From positions 51,580,145-51,644,144 of the forward strand of contig CM057468.1 of NCBI GenBank assembly GCA_030035585.1: 64,000 nucleotides of DNA, read 5' to 3'. The translations under genes were made by a program, and so were the position numbers. This document shows, piece by piece, positions 22,371-33,549 of the stretch. The notes beneath the pieces were generated by a model that was given only the letters and a program-made list of their open reading frames with translations, did no database searches and had not been told where the DNA came from. Numbering within the stretch: the first letter of the stretch is position 1; each line of letters begins with the position of its first letter. This DNA is from Dugong dugon (lineage: Eukaryota > Chordata > Mammalia > Sirenia > Dugongidae).

Positions 22371-24170
22371 GAAAAAAATGGGGAGGAAGAAATCATATAA
22401 GTAAAGAAAACCTCCCAGAATTAAAGGACATTAAGTTTCTGGATTTAAAGGGTCCACTGAGGTCCTAACATAATGTATGAAAGAGATCTACACCCAGGCA
22501 CATCATCAAAACATTCCAGAACATTGTAGGACAGAGATCTTATAAGCTACCAAATAAAAAGTCACAATATAAAGGATCAAAAATCAGAATAGCATTAGAT
22601 TCTCAAAAAGAACATTGGGAGATAGGAAAAAAAAAAAAATAGAACAAAGCCTTTAAAATCTGAGGGAAAATTATTTCCAACCTAGAATTCTATATTCAAA
22701 CTTAAGCATTAGGGTAGAGGAAAGAAAGACCTTTTCAAATATACAAGACTCAAAACATTTACCTCCTTAGTGCTTTTCTCAGAAGCATACTGGATGGTTT
22801 GTTCCCCTAAAATGAGGGAGTAACCTAAAATGAGGGCGGTAACTAAGAAAGAGGAAGCCACAGGACTCTAGGAAATAGGAGCTCCAACACAAGAGAGGTG
22901 CAAAGGGAACCCCAAGGATGACAGCAGAGTAAGATCCTGCAACAATTCACTGCTGCAAGCCTAAAGAGCAAATAGTCAAAACCAGAGCAGGTCAGAAGGC
23001 TCCAGGAAAGATTTCTCCAAGATAAACGAAGTAATGAAATATCCTGTGTGGGGTTAAGAGTTACTTTACCTCAAGCAGTTTGGCTTTTGTCCCTGCCTCT
23101 GTGAAACAACCCATAGAGTAACTGTGCTACACTGGCCACACCTGAGGGTTTGTATTAATGAACAGGAGCAAGTCTGAGAGCCCACCTGGGAACCAATAAT
23201 GAGTGCACAGACTGGCTGATGAAAGCCCGAAACACTAAGGCCTGAGGAAGTTTCCTGAAGGAGAGAATCCTGGAAGAAGAAGTTTCCCATGCCCTTGCTT
23301 TGGGGACCTTTCCAAACCTGTGAGCACCTCTTCATGTCGTTCCTGAGTTACTCCTGAATTATATCCTGTTATTCCTGCCTGTTTGTAATCTATACTTCTG
23401 AGCTGTATCCTTTACCCTAATAAGCCACATAACTGTAAGTATAATCTGTGAGTCCTGTGTGATGTTGCAGAGAATTACCAAACTCAGCAGAAAGAGAGAG
23501 TGCCATGGAGAAATAAGAGGCTGGAGTCTGAGACAATGAAGAAGTTGCAAAGTAGAGATATACTTGACCTCCACCTCCTAGGAACCAGCTTTGTGCTGAT
23601 TCTTATTCACTAAAGTATTTGTTTACCCAATATGTCTGAATACATTGGGAGGATATTCAAACAACTGTGGGTGAACTGGAGTCGAAAACTAGGCAAAGAA
23701 ACAAAAATAGATACTTATTAGTTCTACAGGAAAAAATAAAATTGTACAGGAAAGGGAAAGTAATAATATACTACATGGCTCAGCAATAAACATCACTAAC
23801 ACAGAATACCATCTAACCAAAATTATGATGGGAAAATGGCAGGATAAGGACATAGCTGTGTGAAAGTGGCCTGGGGGTGGGCAGAATACATCCTAGGTGA
23901 GAAAGAAAGCTGAACTCTCACCTTGCATAACAACAGATTAACTCCTACAATTGAAAAAAATCGAGAAATAGCTTATAGAGGATGTTATTTAGAGATACAG
24001 AAGTAATCAACAAATAAATCAGCTGAAATAATTTAAAATGGGTGGCTCTGAGGAACAGGAAATTGGAGGAATGCTGGGGATGGGAAAAACTGTCTGTTTT
24101 TCCTAAAAGCATCATAACATTTTGATTCTTTAAATACATGCATGTATAACTTTGAGTTAACATTGAAAAA
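22371..24170 (+). mobile_element. HAL1, 3' part
   Basis: HAL1 text resumes immediately after the L1 (AAACCTCCCAGAATTAAAGG, AGAATTCTATATTCAAACTT, AATGAGGGAGTAACC, AAGAAAGAGGAAGCCACAGG, CAGGTCAGAAGGCTCCAGG) and continues to the HAL1 3' end with TTTGATTCTTTAAATACATG at about 24120-24170. With the left parts it is a fairly complete but inactive copy. Confidence 0.75.
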
Positions 24171-24721
24171 GAAAAAATGTCCACATACTCACATACACAC
24201 AAAGTGTTCCAAAGAGAACAGCATGGTCTCTCTCTTTTTTTTTTTGAAGTCTTAAAAGCAAGAGAGAACATGGCATGCATAACAAATTTAAAACACAGCA
24301 GGAACCCAGGGTGTGAAAGGGAGAATGGCAATAAACAATACTGCACATGTAGGCAAAGCTGCTTCTTAGGAATTAACAGATGTTACACAATTAACGGTTT
24401 CTACTGGGACAATATAAACTTTTTTTAGAGGTACATATGGAAATATCTAGCAGTGACATGTTACAATATACTTTCAATATTCTTAAAAAAAGCAGACAAA
24501 ACAAATATTGTAAAATGTTAATCATTATTAAATCTAGGTGACAGATATTATATATGGGTATTTATCATACTATTTCTATTTTTCAGTACATTTAAAATTT
24601 CATAATAAAAAATCAACAAAAAATTGCTTTGTAAAGAGCTATGCGTTATGCAATGAATTTCCATGACTATTTTAAATGGGATAGGTTGGGAAAGACTGGA
24701 AACATTCTACGGTTATCTTAC
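24171..24721 (-). repeat. Intron 2 next to exon 2, with an old L1-type 3' tail
   Basis: 24515-24625 (TAAATCTAGGTGACAGATAT, TTTCATAATAAAAAATC) resembles the 3' terminus of old L1/HAL1 elements in plus orientation. The exon 2 donor lies at 24721. Confidence 0.5.
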
Positions 24722-24959
24722 CATATCCTGCCATGGAAGCACCATTCTCGACATCCACTGTGTTCTTATTTTCCTCTGCTAGAGCTTTAACATATCTTTT
24801 GCTTAAATCTAGTATTTGTTCACGTAACTTGACACTACTTTGATGTCTTGGTTGCTGAAAAGTATAGTGCAGTAACATCAATCCCCAAATGAGTCCAAAT
24901 ACAAGCAACAGGAAGCTCAATTTCTGGGACATATTTTTTCTTGAGATAGTAAGAAACAT
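24722..24959 (-). CDS. CCDC126: CCDC126 coding exon 2: start codon, signal anchor and first coiled segment
   Basis: This exon encodes residues 1-79 plus the first base of codon 80. Residues 1-13 are short and basic. Residues 14-34 form one hydrophobic helix rich in Leu, Phe and Trp, which acts as an uncleaved signal anchor or signal peptide. Residues 43-66 ([20 protein letters not shown]) form an amphipathic helix. I chose the ATG at 24957-24959 because it is the first ATG in the exon and gives the family length of 140 residues. It has G at -3 and T at +4, a moderate context. The donor is ATATG|GTAAGATA. From memory, the segment resembles the N-terminal anchor and stem of the Golgi glycosyltransferase MGAT5 (DUF4525-type region), so a secretory-pathway protein without a catalytic domain is likely. 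Its molecular function is not established from sequence. Confidence 0.96.
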
Positions 24960-25102
24960 TTCTGATGAAGTGAACAAACTCGACTGAAAAGTGGCAACTA
25001 GAGACAAGTCACCAAACAACCAAGACTTTCGAAAAGAAAAAAACTCTTCCTCTAATATTGTATATCTTTCATCTTCAGCAAGGTTGTCTCCAACTCTTAA
25101 CT
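24960..25102 (-). other. CCDC126: CCDC126 exon 2, 5' UTR part
   Basis: This is the stretch between the acceptor TTTTACAG|AG (boundary at about 25103) and the start ATG. It is free of repeats. It contains no in-frame stop relative to the CCDC126 frame, which is discussed under findings. The acceptor could lie two bases further in, because AG is repeated (ACAGAG). Confidence 0.75.
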
Positions 25103-25320
25103 CTGTAAAATTAAGAAGAAAAAAGAAGATTAGTCTTAACTGATAACAGTAATATAACAGACAGATTTAAGAAGAGATTCTAGTTTTGACTTGACACCAT
25201 AGCATCTTCTCTGGCAACTTTCTCCACCACTAAGTAAACCTTCAGGTCTTTTACCAGCTTCATTTACATAGCTCTTGAAAACTTTAAACTAGAAATAAAT
25301 ATCAACTCATTGAAAATATC
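25103..25320 (-). other. CCDC126 intron 1 next to exon 2
   Basis: This unique stretch holds the 3' splice site region of intron 1. The polypyrimidine tract is modest (TTAATTTTACAG). Confidence 0.6.
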
Positions 25321-25744
25321 TGAGGGTGCAGCCAACATGGTGCCCTAGACAGCCATACCATGCCATCCCTCTGAAGCAAAGACCTGAAAAACTAAGTAAA
25401 ACAGATACAAAAGTCAATTCTGAAATCCTAAGCATCAAATGAAGGGGTAAAGAACTAGCTCAAACACGGAATGGAAGAAGAAACTAACAGAAAACAGAGA
25501 ACAAGGAGAAATAGAGAGTGGAGGTCCCCTGCCAACTAACACAGCTTAGCGTCGCCATCTTGGAACACAGCCAGCAAAGATGCAGGACAGGGAGTACAGG
25601 AAGGCAACTTCACGGAGCTCTCAACAGGAGACAGAGCATCCAGTAACCAGAGAAACACACTTTCCCATGACTCACCCTTCTGGTGAGCTGAAGCAAGAAC
25701 CCCCCATCCTGGCTGCCCTCACTGCCAGAGCCCACAATACGAGC

Positions 25745-26340
25745 CCCCTCCCAGGCCTGCTCCAACCCCTCCCACCATGCAGCTTTTTTTTCCCCTTTCT
25801 TCCTTTTTCTCCCTCCAACCTAACCCCATACATCACCATCCCCTTACTACAGGTCCCTGCCACACCATCGTGGCCAAAGAGCCACTAGCCCACTGCCGCC
25901 CCAGGACCACCCTGCCCCTCACCTGCCAGCTCTGGCTGCACTGCCATTTTTTTGTTTGTTTTCTTCTTTTCCCTTTCTCCCGTTTCCTTCTCCCTCCCAC
26001 CTAGGCTCCCTTCCCACTGGTCCCCACCATGCCACCACAGATAAAAGTACCACTGACACAATAGCCTGCTGCTGCCCCAGGTTTGCCATGCCCCAACCCA
26101 CTGGACCCCATGATGCAGTCATTTATTTATGTTTATTTTTTTCTTTTTCTTTCTTTTCTTTCTCCCTCCCACCTAGCCCCATACACAAATTCCCCCCACC
26201 TTCCTGCTGGCCCCTGGGTCCACCCTGCCTCCGCCACCAGCTACTGCAAAACCGTACCTTTTTTTTTTTTTTCTTTCTCTTTTCTCTTCTCTCTCCCTCC
26301 TACCTAGCACCATTCACCACTTCCCCCACTTCCCACCGCC
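25745..26340 (+). repeat. Four degenerate pyrimidine/CCTA units in the L1 5' UTR
   Basis: Each unit has a T-run (starting near 25784, 25947, 26119 and 26259), a C/T ramp, then CTCCCTCC(A/C/T)ACCTA(A/G), followed by C-rich CACCA text. The spacing is about 140-172 bases. The layout looks like tandem promoter monomers. It also generates the 194-codon open frame at 25956-26540, which is not a gene. Confidence 0.75.
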
Positions 26341-26825
26341 CCAGCTGCACCACCATGGCTACAGCATCCCAGGCACTCAGGCCTGCCACCCCACTGGGCC
26401 CACACTGCCCCACCCCTCCCACCACTCGACCAGCTGCTGAATGGTGGGAAGCAAGCCCATACCACTCCCAGCCCAACACCCCCCATCTGACAAGGGGCTG
26501 TGAATGCTCCCTCACCACGGGACCAACATTAGAAGGCTGACAGAGCCCACCCAGTCCACCCTCAGCCACCTTGCCAAACCAGTGTCAAGTGAAGCGGGCT
26601 CACCCTGCTTGCTGCTGCCCTACCCACCCAGACAAGGTGGTGAGAGAAGTCATGCCCACAGACTAGCAACCAGCAAAGCACGCCTGGCCTGCCCACGTTG
26701 AAATACCAAAATAAACCAAAAAGCAGGATGAAACAAACAAACATACAATCAATCAATAAAGGAAATAACACCTTAATGTCTCAGAGACAGCGGACAATAT
26801 CAAAACATTAAAAAAGCAGGACAAG

Positions 26826-27500
26826 ATGGCTCCAGTAAGTGACCAAAACAAAAAACCATATAACATTCCAGCAGAAGAAAAGGTAGTGGAACTGCCTGAC
26901 ATACAATTCAACTGACAAATATTTAGGGCTCTCCAAGAAATTAGGAAAGAGATCAAAGAAAACACTGACAAAACCAAGGAAAACATAGCCAAAATCAAGA
27001 AAAACACAGGTAAAGCAAAAGAATAATTCAGGAAAATAACACAAGAGCAAAACATCAAAATAAATAATTAAAAATCATACACAAAAAAGGCAACTAGAAA
27101 TCCAAAAAATAAACAACAAAATTTCAGAAATGGACAAGTCAATAGAGGGTCTTAGGAACAAATCTGAAGCAAGAGAAGACAGAATCAGTGAAACTGAAGA
27201 TAAATCCGTGAATGCCACTTTGTTTGAGGAAAAATCAGAGAAAAGAATGCAGAAAACTAAGAATTATGTGGGACACAGTCAAGAGCAAAAATCTGCACTT
27301 GATAGGAATTCCAGAACAAGGGGGTAGAATAGAAAACACAGAGAAAATTGTTGATAATTTGCTGGCAGAAATCTTCCCAAAAATCTTAAAAGATGAAAAG
27401 GTGACCATCCAACAAGCTCAACGAATACCTATATAGGATAGACCCCAAAAGAAAGTCACCAAGACATATCATAATCATAATTGCCAAAATCAAAGACAAA
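26826..27500 (+). pseudogene. L1 ORF1 remnant (RNA-binding chaperone)
   Basis: From ATG 26826 the frame reads MAPVSDQNKKPYN, then an Asn/Lys/Glu-rich coiled-coil stretch and, after a frame change, LIGIPEQGGRIENTEKIVDN and LLAEIFPKILKDEKVTIQQA, which is the ORF1p RRM region. Several stops interrupt it. The C-terminal domain is truncated at the deletion joint near 27500. Confidence 0.85.
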
Positions 27501-30190
27501 AGAAGCCCACAGGCACCAAAAGAAAGGAAATAATAAGGATTAGAGCACACGTAAATGAAACAGAGAACAGAAAAACAACAGAAAGAATCAATAAGACCAG
27601 AAGTTGGTTCTTTGAAAGAATCAATAAAACCAACAAACTTCTAGCCAAATTAACAAAAGAAAAGCAGAAGCAGCAGCAAATAACCTAAATGAATGAGATG
27701 GGAGACATTACTACAGAACCAACTGAAATAAAAACGATCATAACAGAATACTATGAAAAACTGTACTCCAAACAAATTTGAAAAACTAGAGGAAATGGAC
27801 AGATTTCTAGAAACACACTACCTACCTAAACTAACACAAACTGAGGTAGAAAAATTGAACAGACCCATAACAAAAGAAGAGGTTGAAGAGGTAATTTAAA
27901 AAAAACTCCCAACAAAAAAAAAAGCCCTACCCCAGACAGCTTCACTGGAGAATTCTATCAAACTTTCAGAAAAGAGCTCACACCAATACTAATTCAAAGT
28001 ATTTCAGAGCATAGAAGAAAAAGGAATGCTTCCGAATTCATTCTATGAAGCCAGCATAATCCTGATACCAAAGCCAGGCAAAGATAACCACAATAAAAGA
28101 AAATTATAGACCAATACCCCTCATGAATATAGACACAAAAAATTTAGACAAAATTCTGGCCAACAGAATTCAGTACCATATCAAAAAAATAATCCACCAC
28201 AACCAAGTGGGATTCATACCAGGTATGTAAGGATGGTTCAACATTAGAAAATCAATCAATATAATCCACCACATAAACAATACAAATGAAAAGAATCACA
28301 TGATCATCTCAATTGACGCAGAAAAGGCATTTGATAAAGTTTAACATCCATTTCTGATAAAAACTCTCAATAAAATAGGAATAGAAGGGAAATTCCTCAA
28401 CATAATAAAGGGCATCTATACAAAACCAGTAGCCAACACCATTCTCAATGGAGAGAGGCTGAAAGCATTCCGCTGAGAACGAGAACAAGACAAGGATGCC
28501 CTTTATCACTACTTCTATTTAACACTGTGCTGGAAGTCCTAACTAGAGCAGTAAGGCAAGAAAAAGAAATAAAGGGTATCCAAATTGGAAAGGAAGAAGT
28601 AAAACTATCCCTGTTCACAGATGTTATTATCTTATACCTAGAGAACCCCAAAGATTTCACAAAAAGACTAATACAAAGATTTATCAGAGTAGCAGGATGT
28701 AAGATCAACATACAAAAATCGGTTGAATTCCTCTACACCAACAAAGAGAACTTCAGAAAGGAAATTAGGAAATAATTACCATTTATACTAGCCCCTAAAA
28801 AGATAAAATACTTAGGAATAAATCTAACCAGGGACATAAAAGACCTATACAAAGAAAACTACAAAATGCTACTTGCAAAAAACCAAAAGAGACCTACATA
28901 AATGGAAAAACATACCATGCTCATGGATAGACAGACTCAACATTGTGAAAATGACAATTCTACCCAAAGCAATTTACAAATACAATGCAATCCCAATCCA
29001 AATACCAACAACATTCTTCAAAGAGATGGAAGAACTAATCATTCACTTTATATGGAAAGGGAAGAAGCCCCAAATAAGTAAACCACTACTGAAGAAGAAG
29101 AATAAAGTTGGAGGACTCACACTACCTGACATCAGAACCTACTATACAGCTACAGTAGTCAAAACAGCCTGGTACTGGTACAACGACAGATACATTGACC
29201 AATGGAACAGAATTGAGAACCCAGATGGAAATCCATCCACCTACGGTCACCTGATCTTCGACAAGGGCCCAAAGTCCATCAAATGGGGAAAAGACAGTCT
29301 TTTTAACAAATGGTGCTAGCAAAACTGGATATCCATCTGTAAAAAAATGAAACAGGACCCATACCTCACACCATACAAACAAACTCAAAGTGGATCAAAG
29401 ACCTAAATATAAAATCTAAAACAATAAAGATTATGGAAGAAAAAACAGGGACAACACTAGGGGCCCTAATACATGGCATAAATACAATACAAACCATAAT
29501 GAACAATTCACAAACACCAGAAGATAAACTAGATAACTGGGAGCTTCTAAAAATTAAACACTTAGGCTCATCAAAAGACCTCACCAAAAGAGTAAAAAGA
29601 GAACCTACAGACTGGGAAAAAATTTTTGGCTATGACATATCTGACAAGAGTCTACTCTCTAAAATCTATAAAATACTTCAACACTTCAACGACAAAAAGA
29701 CAAACAATCCAATTAAAAAATAGGCAAAGGATATGAACAGACACTTTACCAAAGAAAACATTCAGGCAGCTAGCAGACACATAAGGAAATGCTTGCAATC
29801 ATCAGCCATTAGAGAAATGCAAATCAAAACTACAATGAGATACCATCTCACCCTGATATTACTGGCAATAGTCAAAAAAAACAGAAAATAACAAATATTG
29901 GAGAGGTTGCGGGGAGACTGGAACTCTTACGCACTGCTAGTGGGAATGTAAAATGGTATAACCACTATGGAAAACGATATGGGGCCTCCTTAAAAAGCTA
30001 GAAGTTGAAATACCTTATGATCTAGCAATCCCACTTCTAGGAATATGGCCTAGAAAAATAAGAGTCATCACAGGAATAGACATATGCACACCCATGTTCA
30101 CTGGAGCATTATTCACAATAGCAAAAAGATGGAAACAACCTAAGGGCCCATTAACAGATGAATGGATAAACAAATTATGGTACATAAACG
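27501..30190 (+). pseudogene. L1 ORF2 remnant lacking the endonuclease domain
   Basis: Text begins at RIRAHVNETENRKTTERINK (27540), about one third into ORF2, so the whole N-terminal endonuclease is missing. RT-domain text follows with stops. The catalytic FADD/YADD box at 28614-28625 reads Phe-Thr-Asp-Val. Open pieces include 28873-29319 and 29433-29723, with the [10 protein letters not shown] and [12 protein letters not shown] region. It cannot encode a working reverse transcriptase. Confidence 0.92.
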
Positions 30191-31435
30191 CACAATGGAA
30201 TACTATGCAACGATAAAGAACAATGATGACTCTGCAAAACATCTCACAACTTGGATGAATCTGGAGGGCACTATGCTGAGTTAAATAAGTTAATCACAAA
30301 GGGGCAAATACTGTATGAGACCACTACTATAAAAAGCCAAAAAAAGGTTTACACACAGATAAAAACAATCTTTGATGGTTACTGGGGCGGGGGGGATCAC
30401 TAACTAGATAGTAGACAATTGTTAACTTTGGTGAAGGATAAGACAACACCCAATACAGGGGAAATCAGCACAACTTGACCAATGTCATAGAAGCTTCCTA
30501 GACACTTTCAAACACCTTGAGGGACTGTATTACTGGGGCTGAGGGCTGGAGACCACGGTCTTGTGGGACACTTAGGTCAACTGGCATAACATAGTGCATC
30601 AAGAAAATATTCCATATCCTACTTAGATGAGTTGCGTGTGGGGTCTTAAAAGCTTGCAAGCAGCCATCTAAGATACATCTCCTGGTCCCATGCCATCCAG
30701 AGCAAAGGAGAATAAAGAAAACCAAAGACAAAAGGAAAATATCAGTCCAAAGGACTAATGGACCGCATGAAGCACAGCCTCCACCAGCCTGAGCCTGGAA
30801 GAACTAGATGTCCAGCTACCACCACCAACCACTCTGTGACGGATCACAATAGAGGGTCGAGGACAGAGTGGGGGAACAAAACTCAAATTCACACACAAAA
30901 AAGACCAGACTTACTACTGGTCTGACAAAGACTGGACTAACTCCTGAAACTGTGACCCCGTGCACCCTGCTAACTCAGAACTGAAGCCACTCCCGAAGTC
31001 CACCTTTCAGCCAAAGATTAGACAGACCTATGAAACAAACAATAACACATGTGAGGAACATGCTTAATTCAATCAAGTATACGAGATCAAATGGGCAACA
31101 CCTGCCCAAAAGCAAAAATGAGAAGGCAGAAAGGGACAGGAAAACTGGACGAATGGACATGGGGAACCCTGGGTGGAAAGAGAATAGGGGAAGCGCTGAC
31201 ACAATGCAGAGATTGCAACCAATGTCACAAAACAATTTGTGTATAAATTTTTGAATGAAAAACTAATTTGCACTGTAAATTTTCACCTAAAGCACAATAA
31301 AAAAAAATTAAAAATAAACAAAAAAAATTTTGAAAAATTGCACCATGGTCACAGAACTCTTCAAATGATTTATTCTCATTTGTAACTAAAACTGTGGCTA
31401 TAACACGATCTACAGGAGATCTGAGTCTACTCAAA

Positions 31436-31793
31436 AACAGGCAGTCCCCAGATTATGAATTCTGTTCCCAGATCTGTCTTTAAGTTGAATTTGTACATAA
31501 GTCAGAAAAGTTAGGTACAGTTCATATCTAACATCAGTCAAATGTTTGTCTTAGTATACAGTATATAGTGTACATAAAAAACATTAAAGAAACACTTCGA
31601 TACACTAAAACATCTTTAACATAATACAGTAATAATAATAATGTTTTGATGCACATCGCAAAGTAGAACCCGTTTGTTATTACAAACCATTGTATGTACC
31701 TCAAATTTTTAATATAATAGGCTTTACAAGGGTTGGTTTGTAACTATGAGTTGTATGTAAATCAGAGTTTCATAACCTGAGGACTGCCTGTAC
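31436..31793. mobile_element. Non-autonomous DNA transposon with inverted ends
   Basis: The left end CAGGCAGTCCCCAGATTATG and the reverse complement of the right end, CAGGCAGTCCTCAGGTTATG, match at about 18 of 20 positions. The interior is AT-rich and non-coding, 358 bases in all. The right flank is TA; the left flank TA seems mutated. It resembles pogo/Tigger-type MITEs. I recognise the consensus text but not its exact name. Confidence 0.8.
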
Positions 31794-31834
31794 ATTTCAC
31801 TAATCTAAATGTCATTCTAAAGCTATTCCTCCTC

Positions 31835-31853
31835 AAAAAAAAAAAAAAAAAAA
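31835..31853. repeat. Poly(A) run of 19
   Basis: This uninterrupted A run is probably a length-variable mononucleotide microsatellite. No element body is clear to its left. Confidence 0.8.
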
Positions 31854-31859
31854 GGTGGA

Positions 31860-33325
31860 TGCCAAAATAAAGTTAGAAACAAGGAAAGGTTAAACATACC
31901 AAAAAATCAAAATGCCTAATAAGAACTCCCATAATATAAATAAAGTGTGCCAATGTTTGAAAATGTTACTAGGAGACATTACTGAAATGAAAATGATGTA
32001 CTTCAGGTAGCATCAAAACTAAGATGAAAAATAAGTTGCAATTTCTAAGTGTATACCTTATAAAAGTATGCTAGACATAATGAATGGTAATCATTTAATG
32101 GCAAGTGCTGAAACAGGTTAAAACATTTTTCTATATTTCTAACTTTATAATTCCAAACTTTAGATGATACAGGTATCTAATTTAACACTGAAACGTTATA
32201 TTTCAATCTTTTAAAAAAAGAGAAAGGTGATGAGAATCATGAAGTCCACAAAGACCTGGAGAATAATAATGTGTAAGTGAATCACCAAAGTATCCAGCAA
32301 AGAAAACCCTCTGACTTCATCAATGGAGCAAAAATCTATAGGTAACAATATACCTGAAGTCAAAAAGTGCATCTCAGAAGGATATTTCATAGCTTAATGA
32401 AAAATGGTCCTTAAGAACTTTTTAACTTCTAGTATGGGCAAATAAAACATCCCAAATTTAATCCATTTACTAGGGTAGAATCACATGACTTAACGAATAA
32501 AATCTAATTTCAGGACAAGAGTAAAAATGAATATTGTGTAGTATAAAGGTAACATACCTTCCAAAGCATTCAATCACTTTCATTAAACAAACATATACTG
32601 AGCCAGTATATACGCTAGGCACTGGGATACCAGGTTCCTGCCCTAGATACTTGCTTTCTAGCACAGATGTTTTCAAAACTTTTTTAAAAATAATGTAAAG
32701 AATTTTTTAACCTTATGCAAAGTACCAAAATACAAAACACATACAATCAAAGCTTCTCTATCAGATGTATGTGTGTGCGTGTGTAGGTATATACAAGAGT
32801 GGGGGATTTTCTGCCCTGCCAGTCCATCTATCCTGCTCAAAAAACTTCCACTCTTCCTTTCCTCCATCCTGCCACCTAGCCAACCCTCAGTCCCTGGTGC
32901 ACCACTACTAAACATTCAGGGGTTCCAAGGTTTGAAGAACACCTGTCTATTCTTGTTGAAGTCTAGACCACCTTGCCAAACCTCACTACAAGAACGACTA
33001 TACCACTACATGAGTATACTAACTACTACAGTAAAGTGTTAATTGCGTTAAAAATCAGGAATTAACTCCCTTTCAAATTTTCTTCTACTTCTGTTTATGT
33101 CTTCTTTAGTTACTGTACCCAGAATAAATCCTTTCAGATCTTATAAAAATACCATTAATATCAATACTGGATTACTGAACATTCAGCAAAGTCAGGCAAC
33201 GATGACCTAATATTTTTTTCTACAGAGATTTTACATTTGATTTGAGTTCAGAAAGTACAAATTCTGTATTCCCAAGCAAACTTTTAAAAAGTTTTCTGTA
33301 CGTATTTATATTAAATTTATTCTTC
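31860..33325 (-). other. CCDC126 intron 1, mostly unique
   Basis: An antisense L2 3' end fragment lies at about 32575-32665 (AAACAAACATATACTGAGCC, GCTAGGCACTGGGATACC). A (GT)n-like tract lies at 32766-32785. Nothing gene-like is seen. Confidence 0.5.
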
Positions 33326-33339
33326 CTTTGTAATCCTTT

Positions 33340-33549
33340 GTTGCTCTTGTTGTGTGCTGTTGAGTCAATTCTGACTCATAGCGACCCCATGTGATAGAGT
33401 AGAACTGTTCCACAGGGTTTTCTAGGCTGTAATCTTTACAAAGCAGATCACCAGGTCGTTCATTCTCCCTCAGAACTGCAAGGTGGGTTTGAGCAGCCAA
33501 CCTTTCAGTTAGCAGGCAAATACTTAACCATTGTGCTACTAGGGCTCCT
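33340..33549 (-). mobile_element. AfroSINE with target duplication
   Basis: In reverse it reads GTGCTGTTGAGTCAATTCTG, TCATAGCGACCCCATG, GTTTTCTAGGCTGTAATC and CAACCTTTCAGTTAGCAGGC, ending GGGCTCC. TTTGTAATCCTTT at its left and TTTGTAACCCTTT at its right are a target duplication differing at one base. Confidence 0.93.

Larger units (their letters stand above)
25321..31312 (+). mobile_element. Near-complete L1 with internal deletion, inactive, antisense in intron 1
   Basis: It begins GGTGCAGCCAACATGGTGCC near 25325 and ends CTAAAGCACAATAAAAAAAA near 31312. Order: 5' UTR (25325-26825) with pyrimidine repeat units, ORF1 remnant (from ATG 26826), a deletion joining ORF1 to the middle of ORF2 at about 27500, ORF2 remnant to about 30190, and 3' UTR (30200-31312). 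Several stops and a damaged RT box make it inactive. It is the longest and one of the youngest L1s here. The possible target duplication (TTGAAAA on both sides) is weak. Confidence 0.92.

Noticed and set aside
24960..25019. CCDC126 start extended by 20 codons to 25019
   Set aside because: The codon at 25017-25019 is TTG, not ATG. The first real ATG is at 24957-24959.
25956..26540. 194-codon plus-strand open frame
   Set aside because: It lies in the C/T-rich L1 5' UTR repeat units; its composition (Pro, Ser, Phe, Thr) follows the pyrimidine bias and no domain is recognisable.
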